Shown here: in pieces, positions 51,492 through 60,300 of the stretch
How the letters are laid out: each line of letters opens with the position of its first letter
Position numbering within the stretch: position 1 is the first letter of the stretch
NCBI RefSeq assembly: GCF_046156265.1
Contig: NZ_JAWDIR010000046.1
Span: forward strand, 62,001-126,000
Direction of reading: 5' to 3'
DNA from: CAMDHY01 sp046156265
Lineage (GTDB): Bacteria; Pseudomonadota; Alphaproteobacteria; Rhizobiales; Segnochrobactraceae
Length of the DNA: 64,000 nucleotides
Notes under the pieces: model-generated
What the model was told of the DNA's origin: nothing
The model's database searches: none
What the model saw: the letters and a program-made list of their open reading frames with translations, nothing else
Made by a program: the position numbers and the translations under genes

Positions 51492-52679
51492 CTAGTGCTT
51501 GGTCTTTTCGCCGAACGCCAACGTCATGGCGGAGCGGGCGCGGAGTTCAAGAAGGGTGGTGCGTGCGCCGGCGTCGTCGCCCTCCGCCCGCACGGTGCAG
51601 ATCGGTGCGCCGGCCGGGATGGCCGTGCCGGGAAGCGGGCGGTCGGCAACCCAGTCGGGCCAGTCGGCGGCGACGGTGACGCCGTCCGCCGGCGCGTAGA
51701 CGAGGGCGGTGGCGGCCGTCGTCGCGGGCGGTGTCCAGGCGGGCGCCGCGGGTGTCGCCGATCCCTCACCGGTCGCGGATGTCGCCTCGCACGCCGCGAT
51801 GTGCAGCGCCATCAGCGGCGGCATACCGCGGTCGAGCACGTCCAGCGCCACGGTCGGGCGGGGGTTCACCTCGATCAGCCACCAGCGCGCGCCGTCGACG
51901 ACGAGGTCGAGGCCGACCAGGCCACGCAGGCCTGCGGTCCGCGCCAGCCGATCGGCGGCGGCGGTGATCTCTGCGGCAAGGGTGGTGGCGACGGCGACGG
52001 GGCCGGCGAGGCCGCCGAAACGGTAGGGCGCTGCTGGCGTCGGGGCGAAGGCGGCGGCGCAGACGCCGATGAGGCGAGCACCAACACGGTCGCAGAGGAT
52101 CGTCGCCGACATCGACCGGCCGTCGACGCGACGCTGCCAGTAATGGCCGTCGGCAAAGCCGGTTGCCGCCACTACCGTCGCTGGCACGACGTGCGCCCCG
52201 CCGCTGCCGCCGGCGCGTTTGACGACCCAGCCGTTGGGGTCCGCCGGCGACGTCGCGGCGATCTCCGGGTGCGGGATCGACAGGTCAGCGCAGAGGGTGG
52301 CGAGACGGCCCGGGTTCTTCACCGCCGCAACCGCATCCGGCGGGCAGCCGAGGAGGGGCCAGCGCTCGCCGAGTGCCGCCAGCGCGTCCGGCCGGTGCTC
52401 GAAGCCCGAGCCGACGACGACGCCGGCCGGTTCGCCGTGCGCGGCAGCGAGGCGCTCGCCGGCGGCGATCACGGCGGCGAGGTCCGGCCCGTCGTCGAGC
52501 GAGCCCGGCACCACGGCGTGCGCGGTCGCAGCGGCGCGCGTGTCCGCGTCGCCGAACAGGTCGACGGCGATGACGGGGCGGCCGCTTCGGACGACGGCCT
52601 CGGTCAGGGCGCGGGCGGACACGGCGACGACCAGGATCGGCCCGTCAGCCGACGATCTCGCGGGCGAGCGCGAAGGCAT
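51492..52679 (-). CDS. ATP-grasp protein of the H4MPT cluster (orf17-like)
   Basis: A 395-residue protein with an N-terminal Rossmann-like domain (PILVVAVSARALTEAVVRSGRPVIAVDLFGDADTR), a central ATP-grasp core (GWVVKRAGGSGGAHVVPA, GHYWQRRVDGRSMSATILCD, and the metal-ligand LVGLDLVVDGARWWLIEVNPRPTVALDVL), and a C-terminal domain. This is the ATP-grasp type encoded in methylotroph C1 clusters between or beside mtdB and mch. Its substrate is unknown to me. It starts inside the 3' end of mtdB (35-base overlap from ATG 52679), has no strong ribosome site, and is 41 bases before mch. Confidence 0.8.
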   Translation of the reverse strand: MPSRSPARSSADGPILVVAVSARALTEAVVRSGRPVIAVDLFGDADTRAAATAHAVVPGSLDDGPDLAAVIAAGERLAAAHGEPAGVVVGSGFEHRPDALAALGERWPLLGCPPDAVAAVKNPGRLATLCADLSIPHPEIAATSPADPNGWVVKRAGGSGGAHVVPATVVAATGFADGHYWQRRVDGRSMSATILCDRVGARLIGVCAAAFAPTPAAPYRFGGLAGPVAVATTLAAEITAAADRLARTAGLRGLVGLDLVVDGARWWLIEVNPRPTVALDVLDRGMPPLMALHIAACEATSATGEGSATPAAPAWTPPATTAATALVYAPADGVTVAADWPDWVADRPLPGTAIPAGAPICTVRAEGDDAGARTTLLELRARSAMTLAFGEKTKH

Positions 52680-53541
52680 CGCGGAAGTCCAGGTTGAGCA
52701 CCTCGTCGGACGCGATCATGCGCTTGAACAGGCCGGATTCGGTCTTGTACTTGACGTCGCCGATGGCGAGCGGCCCGACGCCGACGGCCTTCGAGCCTGG
52801 GATCGGCGCGCCGCGCGCGTCGATGGCGAGACCCTCGATGCCGGCTGGCGGCACGGCGTTGACGTCGGCTGCGACGAGCAGGTTCGGCGCGGCGGCGAGA
52901 TCGGCGGCCGATAGCACCTGCACGCCGGCGGCGGCGGCGCAGAACACCACGTCGGCCTCGGCGACCACGGCGCGTTTCTTCTCGGCGCTCGATCCGTCGG
53001 CGCCGCGCGCGGGCGCGCCGAAGCGGATCTTGATCTCGTCGGCGAGGCGGCCGACGCGGGTCGGGCCGTCGTAGCCGACGAGCGTCACGTCGGCGCCCTC
53101 GAGCGCGGCGATGACGCCCGACGAGGTGCCGACGACGCCGGTCGCCCCGAAGATCGCGATCTTGGCGCCCTTCAGGCTGCGGCCGTGGCGGCTCTTCAGC
53201 TCCGCCTCGACGATCGCCACCATCGCGGCCGCCGTGGTGAAGGAGCCGGCCGGGTCGGCGAAGATCGACAGCTGGAACGGCCCGACCATCGCCTCCTGGG
53301 CGGCCTCCGCCATGTCGAGGGCGAGGCTGGCGTTCTTGCCGGCGATGAACAGGCCGGTGCGGGAGGCGTCGGACGGCGAGCGCGAGAAGATCGCGTCCTG
53401 GACGAGGCCGCGCACCTCCTCGAGCGTCACCTGGGTGTAGGGGATGACCGCGTCGAAGCCGGCATCGAGCGCCATGTTCACGTCGAACGGGCTCATGTGC
53501 TTCAAGGGCGTGATCATGTGAAGGATGTGGGGATTGCCCAT
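52645..53541 (-). CDS. mtdB: NAD(P)-dependent methylene-tetrahydromethanopterin dehydrogenase
   Basis: Oxidises methylene-H4MPT, the spontaneous or Fae-made adduct of formaldehyde, to methenyl-H4MPT. The 298-residue protein has the MtdB-type start ILHMITPLKHMSPFDVNMALDAGFDAVIPYTQVTLEEV, ADPAGSFTTAAAMVA, the cofactor loop IAIFGATGVVGTSSGVIAALEGADVTLVGYDGPTRV, and the late LLVAADVNAVPPAGIEG and GDVKYKTESGLFKRM. These separate it from MtdA, whose sequence differs in every block. It follows mptG after 171 bp and begins the operon with mch; GGGAGG precedes the ATG. Confidence 0.96.
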   Translation of the reverse strand: MGNPHILHMITPLKHMSPFDVNMALDAGFDAVIPYTQVTLEEVRGLVQDAIFSRSPSDASRTGLFIAGKNASLALDMAEAAQEAMVGPFQLSIFADPAGSFTTAAAMVAIVEAELKSRHGRSLKGAKIAIFGATGVVGTSSGVIAALEGADVTLVGYDGPTRVGRLADEIKIRFGAPARGADGSSAEKKRAVVAEADVVFCAAAAGVQVLSAADLAAAPNLLVAADVNAVPPAGIEGLAIDARGAPIPGSKAVGVGPLAIGDVKYKTESGLFKRMIASDEVLNLDFRDAFALAREIVG

Positions 53542-53712
53542 CGAACGCCTCCCGTCGGCCGAACGATTGGACCCGCGCGTGCGAGCCCAGCGCTGCTGGT
53601 GATTTTCTGGTTGCGACAGGCGGTCCGGCCGAAATCGGCCGCGCCGCTCGCCTGTCGGCCGCCGGCTGCACGCCGGCGGTGGTGCGGTTTCGAAGGTGGA
53701 GCCGGGGAGGCC

Positions 53713-54798
53713 CTACCGGACGGTGATGCGTGCGCCGGTATTGCGGCCGCGCACCACCGCGAACGAAAGCTGAGGCCGATGTGCGTAACGGCCCCGCGCC
53801 GTCTCCGCAAGTCGTTCGGCCGCCGCGGCGTCTGGGACGAGGCAGAATCCCGTCGGTCCCCACGAGGTCTGGCCGAGGCCGGCGTGACCCTCGCGGCCGA
53901 GCCAGGCGAGGACCTCGGCGACGTCGGCGCTGGCGAAGCGGCCGCCGCCCTGGGCGGGGGCGAAGTGGTCGCCGACGCGCGCCTGCAGTTCGCCGATGAC
54001 GGCGGCGAAAGCGGGGAAGTCCTCCTCCGCGAGGGCGGGAAGGGCGCGCACCAGCACCAGACGGCAGAGCGCCGCGCTCGCTTCCTCGGGGAAGGGCGGC
54101 AGCGTCGCGAAGGCGGCACGCTCCTCCTCGCCGTGCACGCCGACGCGGGCGCCGTCGAAGATCAGCAGAACGCGCCAGTCGTCCGGGAAGGGGAGCCGCG
54201 AGATGATCGGCGGCACCTCGGTGGCGGGGCCTCGGCCGCCGTCCAGCACGACGCCGCCGGCGCGGAAGGCGGCGAAGCCGATCGCCGAGCGCTCGGCGCG
54301 GCCGAGCTCGCGGGCGAGATGGGTCGCCTCGGCGGCCGGAGCCTCGAGCGCCGCATAGGCGGCGGCCACCGCGAGCGCGAGCTGCGTGCCGGAGCCGAGT
54401 CCCGCGTGCGGCGGAATGGCGCGCTCGATCGTCAGGCGGAAGCCTGAGCGGGCGCCGTGCTCGGCAACGAGGCGGGCGAGATGGTCGCGGGCGCGCAGGC
54501 TTTCCGGCCCCTCGGCGCTCAGTGTCCCGTCGGGGGCGCGGGCGAGCGACAGCACGGTCGCGGGCGAGTCCACCGCCATGCCGAGCCCGACGAAGCGGCG
54601 GCCGAGCGAGAAGTTGAGGTCGAGGAAGCCGAAATGCAGCCGCGCCGGCGCGCTGACGCGGGCGGTGGTGGCACGCCTGGCGGCGCGGTCGGTGAGGTCC
54701 GGTACGAAGCCGCGCGCGAGCCGGCGCAGCAGCGCCATCGGGTCGGATTCGGTGGCGTCCGGCGCCGCGTCGGCGGCCGGGGCGGCGATGTCGTCCAT
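53713..54798 (-). CDS. mptG: Beta-ribofuranosylaminobenzene 5'-phosphate synthase
   Basis: First committed enzyme of methanopterin synthesis: joins 4-aminobenzoate (or hydroxybenzoate) and PRPP with loss of carboxylate. The 361-residue GHMP-fold protein has SAPARLHFGFLDLNFSLGRRFVGLGMAVDSP, the ATP-loop-like IPPHAGLGSGTQLALAVAAAYAAL, GRGPATEVPPIISRLPFPDDWRVLLIF and GLGQTSWGPTGFCLV. The N-terminal 35 residues are a variable extension. ATG 54798 is the usual choice; downstream starts are possible. It reads toward mtdB, with a 7-bp GC stem at 53659-53679 near its end. Confidence 0.93.
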   Translation of the reverse strand: MDDIAAPAADAAPDATESDPMALLRRLARGFVPDLTDRAARRATTARVSAPARLHFGFLDLNFSLGRRFVGLGMAVDSPATVLSLARAPDGTLSAEGPESLRARDHLARLVAEHGARSGFRLTIERAIPPHAGLGSGTQLALAVAAAYAALEAPAAEATHLARELGRAERSAIGFAAFRAGGVVLDGGRGPATEVPPIISRLPFPDDWRVLLIFDGARVGVHGEEERAAFATLPPFPEEASAALCRLVLVRALPALAEEDFPAFAAVIGELQARVGDHFAPAQGGGRFASADVAEVLAWLGREGHAGLGQTSWGPTGFCLVPDAAAAERLAETARGRYAHRPQLSFAVVRGRNTGARITVR

Positions 54799-55030
54799 GG
54801 GTGTCGTCGACCTCGCTCCGCCGTCGGTGCTCGCCTCGACCCGACGTCGCGGCCCGGGATCACCCTAGACGGCTTGCGACGAACGACTAAGATCGGCCGG
54901 CAACAATGCCCGTCCGCGGGCGCCACGAGTGTGGCAAAGCCGCGGGCGCGAGGCAAATCACGGCCGCCGGGCGTTTGGGAGCGTCCGTCGTCCGTGCAGC
55001 CGGCGCCAGGCCGAGGGAGGATGGATCGCG

Positions 55031-55414
55031 ATGTCCGACGCGAGGAAAGAACGCGTCTACACGCCGGAGGAGGTGACGGCGAAGCTCGCCGCCGAGCTGC
55101 CGCAGTGGCGCTTCGAGGACGGCTGGATCCGCCGCACCTACAAGACCGCCTCGTGGAAGGGGACGCTGATGGTGATCAACACCGTCGGCCACCTCGCCGA
55201 GGCCGCCTGGCACCATCCCGACCTCACCGCGTCCTATGCGTGGGTGGAGGTGCGGCTGCAGACCCACTCGGCCAAGGGCATCACCGACAAGGATTTCGCG
55301 CTCGCGAAGAAGATCGAGGAGGTGGTGCAGTGGCAGCCCGGCACCGAGGGATCGGGCCTCGAGGGCACCCCGCAGGGCGACCTCCGCTTCGCCTACGTCA
55401 AGTACGACACATGA
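55031..55414 (+). CDS. Pterin-4a-carbinolamine dehydratase (PCD/DCoH family)
   Basis: A 127-residue protein starting ATG 55031 (GAGGATGG upstream). It has the PCD core: EVTAKLAAELPQWRFEDGWIRRTYKTASWKGTLMVINTVGHLAEAAWHHPDLTASYAWVEVRLQTHSAKGITDKDFALAKKIEEV, with the catalytic His-His-Pro triad in AAWHHPDLT and the later TH. The known reaction dehydrates 4a-hydroxy-tetrahydropterins. No aromatic-amino-acid hydroxylase is in the window. Its place between mptG and fhcB suggests use in methanopterin or molybdopterin metabolism. Confidence 0.9.
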   Translation: MSDARKERVYTPEEVTAKLAAELPQWRFEDGWIRRTYKTASWKGTLMVINTVGHLAEAAWHHPDLTASYAWVEVRLQTHSAKGITDKDFALAKKIEEVVQWQPGTEGSGLEGTPQGDLRFAYVKYDT

Positions 55415-55496
55415 CCGGCCTCCGAGATGCGGGCGCGGGCGCCCGGCCACGGGCGCCCCACCGCTGCGCGTGCACCGCGGGGAGCCCGCGCCTGCC

Positions 55497-56606
55497 ATGA
55501 GCGTGCGCATCGACGGCGAGGCGGCGAGCTTCGAGGACGCGATCGAGCGGGCGGCGGCGGTGCTGTCGGCCGGGCGCGCGCCCGTCGTCGCCGGGCTCGG
55601 CACCGACATTGCCGGCGTGCGGGCGGCGCTCAAGCTCGCCGAGCACCTGCGCGCCGCCGTCGGCCACAGCGCCGGTCCGGCGCTGGCGCGCGACATCGCC
55701 GTGCTGTCCGAGACCGGGCTCCTGTTCGCCACCCCGACCGAGGCCGGACGGCGAGCCGACACCGTGCTGCTCGTCGGCGATCTCGCCGCCCGCGCCGGCT
55801 GGCTCGCCGAGGTGTTCGGCCGGGATGGTGCGCCGACGCGGACGGTCGTGAGCCTCGCCGCCTCGGCGAAGGCTGCGGCGGCGCTGGACGCGGGGGGAAC
55901 GCTGCTCGCGCTCGACATCAAGGGTCTCGGCGTGCGCGACACGCTGCTGGCGCTGAAGGCCCGCGTCGGCGGGCGACCGGTGGACGCGGCGCGTCTCGGT
56001 CGCACCGGCCTGCGTGATCTCGACAAGGCGGTGAAGACGCTCGCGGCCGCCCAGTACGGCGTCGTCGTCTGGGACGCGGCCGATCTCGACGGTCTCGCCG
56101 TGGAGGCCGCCGCCGGCCTCGTGCGTGATCTCAACGCCGCCACGCGCTTTGCCGCCGTGCCATTCCCAGGCGACGACAACGCCGCCGGGACCGTGCTCGC
56201 CTGCGCCTGGACGACCGGCTTCCCGCCGCCGCTCGGCTTTCCCGGCGGCATCGCCACCCATGATCCGTGGCGCTTCGACGTCGACCGCATGGTGGCGAGC
56301 GGCGAGGCCGACGCGGCGCTGTGGATTTCCGCGATGACGCCCGGCGCACCGACGTGGACGCAGTCGCCGCCGACGGTGGCGCTGGTCGCCGCCGGCACCC
56401 GCTTCGCCACGCCGCCGGCCGTCGTCATCGAGGTGCGCCGGCCCGACCGCACCGCTGACGCCGTTCTCCACGACGCCCGCACCAACACGCTCACGCCGGT
56501 GGCGGCGCCGCGCGGCAAGGCCGCCGCCGATGGCGCGCCGACGGTGGCGGCGGTGATCGAGGCGATCCATCTCCGGCTCTCCGGCAAGGGTGGCGCGCCA
56601 TGCTGA
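55497..56606 (+). CDS. fhcB: Formyltransferase/hydrolase complex subunit B
   Basis: Structural/assembly subunit of the Fhc complex, related to formylmethanofuran dehydrogenase B but without the metal centre. The 369-residue protein matches that family by GLGTDIAGVRAALKLAEHLRAAVGHSAGPALARDIAVLSETGLLFATPTEAGRRADTVLLVGD and the later GFPPPLGFPGGIATHDPWRFDVDRMVASGEADAALWISAM. No Fe-S or molybdenum cysteine ligands are seen, as expected in methylotrophs. Start ATG 55497 has GGGGAG about 11 bases upstream; GTG 55470 is possible. It overlaps fhcA by seven bases. Confidence 0.9.
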   Translation: MSVRIDGEAASFEDAIERAAAVLSAGRAPVVAGLGTDIAGVRAALKLAEHLRAAVGHSAGPALARDIAVLSETGLLFATPTEAGRRADTVLLVGDLAARAGWLAEVFGRDGAPTRTVVSLAASAKAAAALDAGGTLLALDIKGLGVRDTLLALKARVGGRPVDAARLGRTGLRDLDKAVKTLAAAQYGVVVWDAADLDGLAVEAAAGLVRDLNAATRFAAVPFPGDDNAAGTVLACAWTTGFPPPLGFPGGIATHDPWRFDVDRMVASGEADAALWISAMTPGAPTWTQSPPTVALVAAGTRFATPPAVVIEVRRPDRTADAVLHDARTNTLTPVAAPRGKAAADGAPTVAAVIEAIHLRLSGKGGAPC

Positions 56607-58237
56607 TCCGATTGAAGGGCGGCCGCGTCATCGATCCGGCGCATGACCGCGACGAGATCGATGACATCTGGATGCAGGACGGCCGCATCGTCGCGCGGCC
56701 GCCGCGCGGGACCGAGCCGGATGCCGTCCACGACGTCTCCGGCAAGGTCGTCATGGCCGGCGGCATCGACATCCACAGTCACGTCGCCGGCGGCAACGTC
56801 ACGCTGTCGCGGCTGCTGCTGCCGGAGCTGCACGAGGGCACCGAGGCGCCGCCGGAGGGCCAGCCGTTCGGCACCGCCCGCTGGTCGAGCTACGAGACCG
56901 GCCGGCTCTATGCCCGCATGGGCTTCACCACGGTCGTCGAGCCGGCCGTCGCCCCGTCGCAGGCGCTGCAGGCGCACCTCGAGCTCGCCGACCTGCCGAT
57001 CCTCGACAAGGCGACCCTGTCGGTGCTCGGCAACGACGAGGTGCTGCTCGGGTTGATGCGCGACAAGGCCGGCCGCGACGCCATCGCCGACTATGTCGGG
57101 CTGGTGGTGGCGAAGAGCCGGGCGATCGGCGTCAAGTGCATCAACGCCGGCGGCTCGGCCGCCTTCAAGGACAACGTCCGCACCTTCGGCCTCGACGACG
57201 TCATCCCGTCCTACGGGCTGTCGTCGCGGCAGATCTTCAAGGCGCTGCAGCAGGCGGTGGTCGACCTGCGCATCCGCCATCCGCTGCACCTGCACTGCAA
57301 CAATCTCGGCGTCGCCGGCGCCATCGAGACGCTGACCGAGACGATCGAGGCGGCGGACGGGTTGCCGCTGCACCTCGCCCACGTGCAGTTCTACGCCTAT
57401 GGGCGCGAGGGCAAGCGCGGCTTCTCCTCCGGCGCGCAGCAACTGATCCGCTCCCTCAACCTCAACCCGAACGTCACGGTCGACGTCGGTCAGGTGATGT
57501 TCGGCCAGACGGTGACGATCTCGTCGGATTCGCTGCGGCAATACTCCGCCCACGCGCTCGCCAGCCCGAACAAGTGGATCGTCTGGGACGGCGAGGGCAA
57601 CGGCGGCGGCATCGTGCCGTTCCACTACAAGGCCTCGAACGTCATCAACGCCCTGCAGTGGGCGATCGGGCTCGAGATCTTCCTGTCGGCGCACGACCCC
57701 TGGCAGGTGTTCTTCACCACCGACCATCCGAACGGCGCGCCGTTCACCACCTACCCGAAGATCCTGCACCTCCTGATGGACCGCGACGAGCGCGCCCGCT
57801 ACATCGCCGGCCTGCCGAAGGCGGCGATGGCGCTGTCGGCGCTGCCCTCGATCACCCGCGAGTTCACGCTTCAGGAAGTGGCGATCATGACGCGCGCGGC
57901 ACCGGCGCGCCTGCTCGGCCTGACCGACCGCGGCCACCTCGCGCCCGGCTCGATCGCCGACGTGTCGGTCTACACCGACACTGCCGACCGCACCGCGATG
58001 TTCGAGAGGGCGGCGCTGGTCTTCAAGGACGGTCATCTCGTCGTCCGCGATGGCGAGGTGACCGAGTACCGCTTCGGCCGCGCCGAGACCGTCGAGCCCG
58101 GCTTCGACAAGGGGATCGTGCGAAAGATCGACGGCCGGCTCGGCGACCTCTACGGCACCGACACGCGGCAGTTCACGGTGCCGGCCGGCGCGATCGGCCG
58201 CGACGAACCGTTCCGGGTGCATCCATGCCGAAGCTGA
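56600..58237 (+). CDS. fhcA: Formyltransferase/hydrolase complex subunit A (amidohydrolase)
   Basis: Catalytic hydrolase subunit of Fhc, releasing formate from formyl-methylofuran. The 545-residue amidohydrolase-fold protein has the metal-binding MAGGIDIHSHVAGGN, GVKCINAGGSAAF, the HLHCNNLGV and HLAHVQFYAYG histidines, HYKASNVINALQWAIGLEIFLSAHDPWQVFFTTDHPNGAPFTTYPKILHLLMD, and a late TDRGHLAPGSIADVSVY. This is the FwdA/FmdA-type sequence, here without a polyferredoxin partner. Overlaps fhcB at the start and fhcD by 13 bases at the end. Confidence 0.96.
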   Translation: MLIRLKGGRVIDPAHDRDEIDDIWMQDGRIVARPPRGTEPDAVHDVSGKVVMAGGIDIHSHVAGGNVTLSRLLLPELHEGTEAPPEGQPFGTARWSSYETGRLYARMGFTTVVEPAVAPSQALQAHLELADLPILDKATLSVLGNDEVLLGLMRDKAGRDAIADYVGLVVAKSRAIGVKCINAGGSAAFKDNVRTFGLDDVIPSYGLSSRQIFKALQQAVVDLRIRHPLHLHCNNLGVAGAIETLTETIEAADGLPLHLAHVQFYAYGREGKRGFSSGAQQLIRSLNLNPNVTVDVGQVMFGQTVTISSDSLRQYSAHALASPNKWIVWDGEGNGGGIVPFHYKASNVINALQWAIGLEIFLSAHDPWQVFFTTDHPNGAPFTTYPKILHLLMDRDERARYIAGLPKAAMALSALPSITREFTLQEVAIMTRAAPARLLGLTDRGHLAPGSIADVSVYTDTADRTAMFERAALVFKDGHLVVRDGEVTEYRFGRAETVEPGFDKGIVRKIDGRLGDLYGTDTRQFTVPAGAIGRDEPFRVHPCRS

Positions 58238-59130
58238 AGGTCAACGGCATTGGCATCGACGAGGGCTTCGCCGAGGCCTTCGATATGGCCGCCACCGGCG
58301 TCGTCATCACCGCCGACACCCTCGAGTGGGCGCGCGTCGCCGCGGTCTCGATGACGGGCTTCGCCACCTCCGTCATCGCCTGCGGCTGCGAGGCCGGCAT
58401 CGAGCGCGAGCTTACGCCCGACGAGACGCCGGACGGCCGCCCGGGTGTGCGGGTGCTCCTGTTCGGCTTCTCGCCGCAGATCTGCGAGACGCAGATCGTC
58501 ACCCGCGTCGGCCAGTGCGTGCTCACCTGCGCCGGCACCGCCTGCTTCGCCGGCCTGCCCGACGGCACGCCGATCAAGCTCGGGGCGAGCCTGCGCTACT
58601 TCGGCGACGGCCACCAGATCGCCAAGCAGATCGCCGGCCGCCGCTACTGGCGCGTGCCGGTGATGGACGGCGAGTTCCTCGTCGAGCACCACACGTTTGC
58701 GGTCGAAGGCGCTGTCGGCGGCGGCAACCTCCTGTTCCTCGCCACCTCGCGGGCCGGCGCCCGCGCCGCCGCGGAAGCGGCGGTGACGGCGATGCGCGAC
58801 GTGCCGGACGTCATCATGCCGTTCCCCGGCGGCGTGGTGCGGTCGGGCTCCAAGGTCGGCTCGAAGTACAAGGGCCAACCCGCGTCCACCAACGACGCCT
58901 ACTGCCCGACGCTGAAGGGCGGCGTCAAAAGCGCCCTCGATCCGGAGATCGAGGCGGTGCTCGAAATCGTCATCGACGGGCTGTCGTTCGCTGCCGTGCA
59001 GGAGGCGATGCGCGCCGGGCTGCACGCGGCGGCGGCCCTTGGCCGTGAATCGGGTCTGCGCCGCATCGCCGCCGGCAACTATGGCGGCAAGCTCGGTCGC
59101 CACCACTTCCATCTGAAGGACCTCGTCTGA
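58225..59130 (+). CDS. fhcD: Formyltransferase/hydrolase complex subunit D (formyl-H4MPT:methylofuran formyltransferase)
   Basis: Moves the formyl group from formyl-H4MPT to methylofuran. The 301-residue Ftr-family protein matches along its length: KVNGIGIDEGFAEAFDMAATGVVITADTLEWARVAAVSMTGFATSVIACGCEAGIE, VRVLLFGFSPQICETQIVTRVGQCVLTCAGTACFAGL, LRYFGDGHQIAKQIAGRRYWRVPVMDGEFLVEHHTFAVEGAVGGGNLLFLA and the C-terminal AGNYGGKLGRHHFHLKDLV. ATG 58225 lies inside the 3' end of fhcA, and the TGA shares bases with fhcC (TGATG). Confidence 0.97.
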   Translation: MPKLKVNGIGIDEGFAEAFDMAATGVVITADTLEWARVAAVSMTGFATSVIACGCEAGIERELTPDETPDGRPGVRVLLFGFSPQICETQIVTRVGQCVLTCAGTACFAGLPDGTPIKLGASLRYFGDGHQIAKQIAGRRYWRVPVMDGEFLVEHHTFAVEGAVGGGNLLFLATSRAGARAAAEAAVTAMRDVPDVIMPFPGGVVRSGSKVGSKYKGQPASTNDAYCPTLKGGVKSALDPEIEAVLEIVIDGLSFAAVQEAMRAGLHAAAALGRESGLRRIAAGNYGGKLGRHHFHLKDLV

Positions 59131-59933
59131 TGGGCGCGCTCACCTTCACCCTGAAGGCGCCCCCGGCGGTCCGGGTCGACCTCGCACCGCTGACGCCGGA
59201 AAAGCTCGCGGGGCTGAAGCCGCGGGAGATCGCGAAGTGGCCGCTGGTCGGCGGTCGCGACGGCCTCACCGTCGGCGATCTCTTCACCGTCCGCGCCGGT
59301 GACGCCGAGACCATCGTCATCGACGGCGGCTCGCTGCTGTTCGATTCGGTCGGCGCCGGCATGGGTGGCGGCGCGATCCGCGTCGTCGGCGACGTCGGCG
59401 CCCGCGCCGGCGCGGGCATGCGCGGCGGGCGTCTCGATGTCGAGGGCTCGGCCGGACCCTGGCTCGCCGCCGGGCTCACGGAGGGGCGGGTGTCGGTCGC
59501 GGGCGATGCTGCAGAGCGCGCCGGCGGGGCGCTGCCCGGTCGCATGGCCGGCATGGCCGGCGGCATCCTCACCATCGGCGGCACGGCGGGGCCGCGCTGC
59601 GGCGACCGCATGCGCCGCGGCCTGATCGTCGCCGGCGCCTGTGGGCCCGAGGCCGGATCGCGGATGATCGCCGGCACCATCCTCGCCACGCGCTTCGGAG
59701 CCGACGCCGGGGTGCTGATGAAGCGTGGCACGCTCATCGCCGGCGCTCTCGATGCACCGCCGCTGCCGACCTTCGTGTCCTGCGGCGAGCACGACCTGCA
59801 GGTGCTGCCGATGCTCGCCGCCTGGGTCGCGACGCTCGGCCTCGCCGCTCCGCCGGCGGTGCCCCGCCGCGTGCTGCGCCTGCAGGGCGACATGGCTGCC
59901 CTGGGCCTGGGCGAGATTCTGCTCGCCGCCTGA
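59130..59933 (+). CDS. fhcC: Formyltransferase/hydrolase complex subunit C
   Basis: Structural subunit with a right-handed beta-helix of glycine-rich coils (SVGAGMGGGAIRVVGDVGARAGAGMRGGRLDVEGSAGPWLAAGLTEG, GGILTIGGTAGPRCGDRMRRGLIVAGACGPEAGSRMIAGTILATRFGADAGVLMKRGTLIAG), as in formylmethanofuran dehydrogenase C and the large glutamate synthase C-domain. The 267-residue length fits. One base overlaps fhcD, so fhcB-fhcA-fhcD-fhcC are translated from one mRNA. I recognise no terminator just after it. Confidence 0.95.
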   Translation: MGALTFTLKAPPAVRVDLAPLTPEKLAGLKPREIAKWPLVGGRDGLTVGDLFTVRAGDAETIVIDGGSLLFDSVGAGMGGGAIRVVGDVGARAGAGMRGGRLDVEGSAGPWLAAGLTEGRVSVAGDAAERAGGALPGRMAGMAGGILTIGGTAGPRCGDRMRRGLIVAGACGPEAGSRMIAGTILATRFGADAGVLMKRGTLIAGALDAPPLPTFVSCGEHDLQVLPMLAAWVATLGLAAPPAVPRRVLRLQGDMAALGLGEILLAA

Positions 59934-60300
59934 GCATCCGGGACGCCTTCGGCAGAGATCCCGCGACGGCATCACCCCCGTGGCGCTCCGGCCGGGCCCG
60001 GGACCCAATCCGTCCACCTCGCATCCGCCCCAGGCGACACCGTGCGCGGCGATGCAGCGCCGTCGCCCGCGGCCGGTCTGCTGCCGCACGGTGACGGTTG
60101 CTGCAGGCTGCTCGCGCGATCGTGAGGGCTAGCTGGCATTCTTCCTGCAGGTTCTTAGGCACGAGACAGCGGTTCCCGCGAAGAACGGGGCCGTCGTGGC
60201 GGGGCGGTCTTGGACCAGCCCCCCGGGGGAGCGAGACGCGCGAGGTCAACCCGGCCGCCGAGGCTGTTCGACCAGCCGGCGGTCCATGGAGCGACCTGCC
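59934..60300. other. Intergenic region between fhcC and the small cysteine proteins
   Basis: 367 bp without a plausible gene. A sigma-54-like motif occurs at 60134-60149 (TGGCA, GG and GC at the right 10-base spacing) but matches the consensus at only part of its positions. No strong terminator hairpin. Confidence 0.35.

Noticed and set aside
54887..58222. 1111-codon minus-strand frame opposite fhcB and fhcA
   Set aside because: It spans a divergent promoter region and the Fhc genes and has no recognisable domain.
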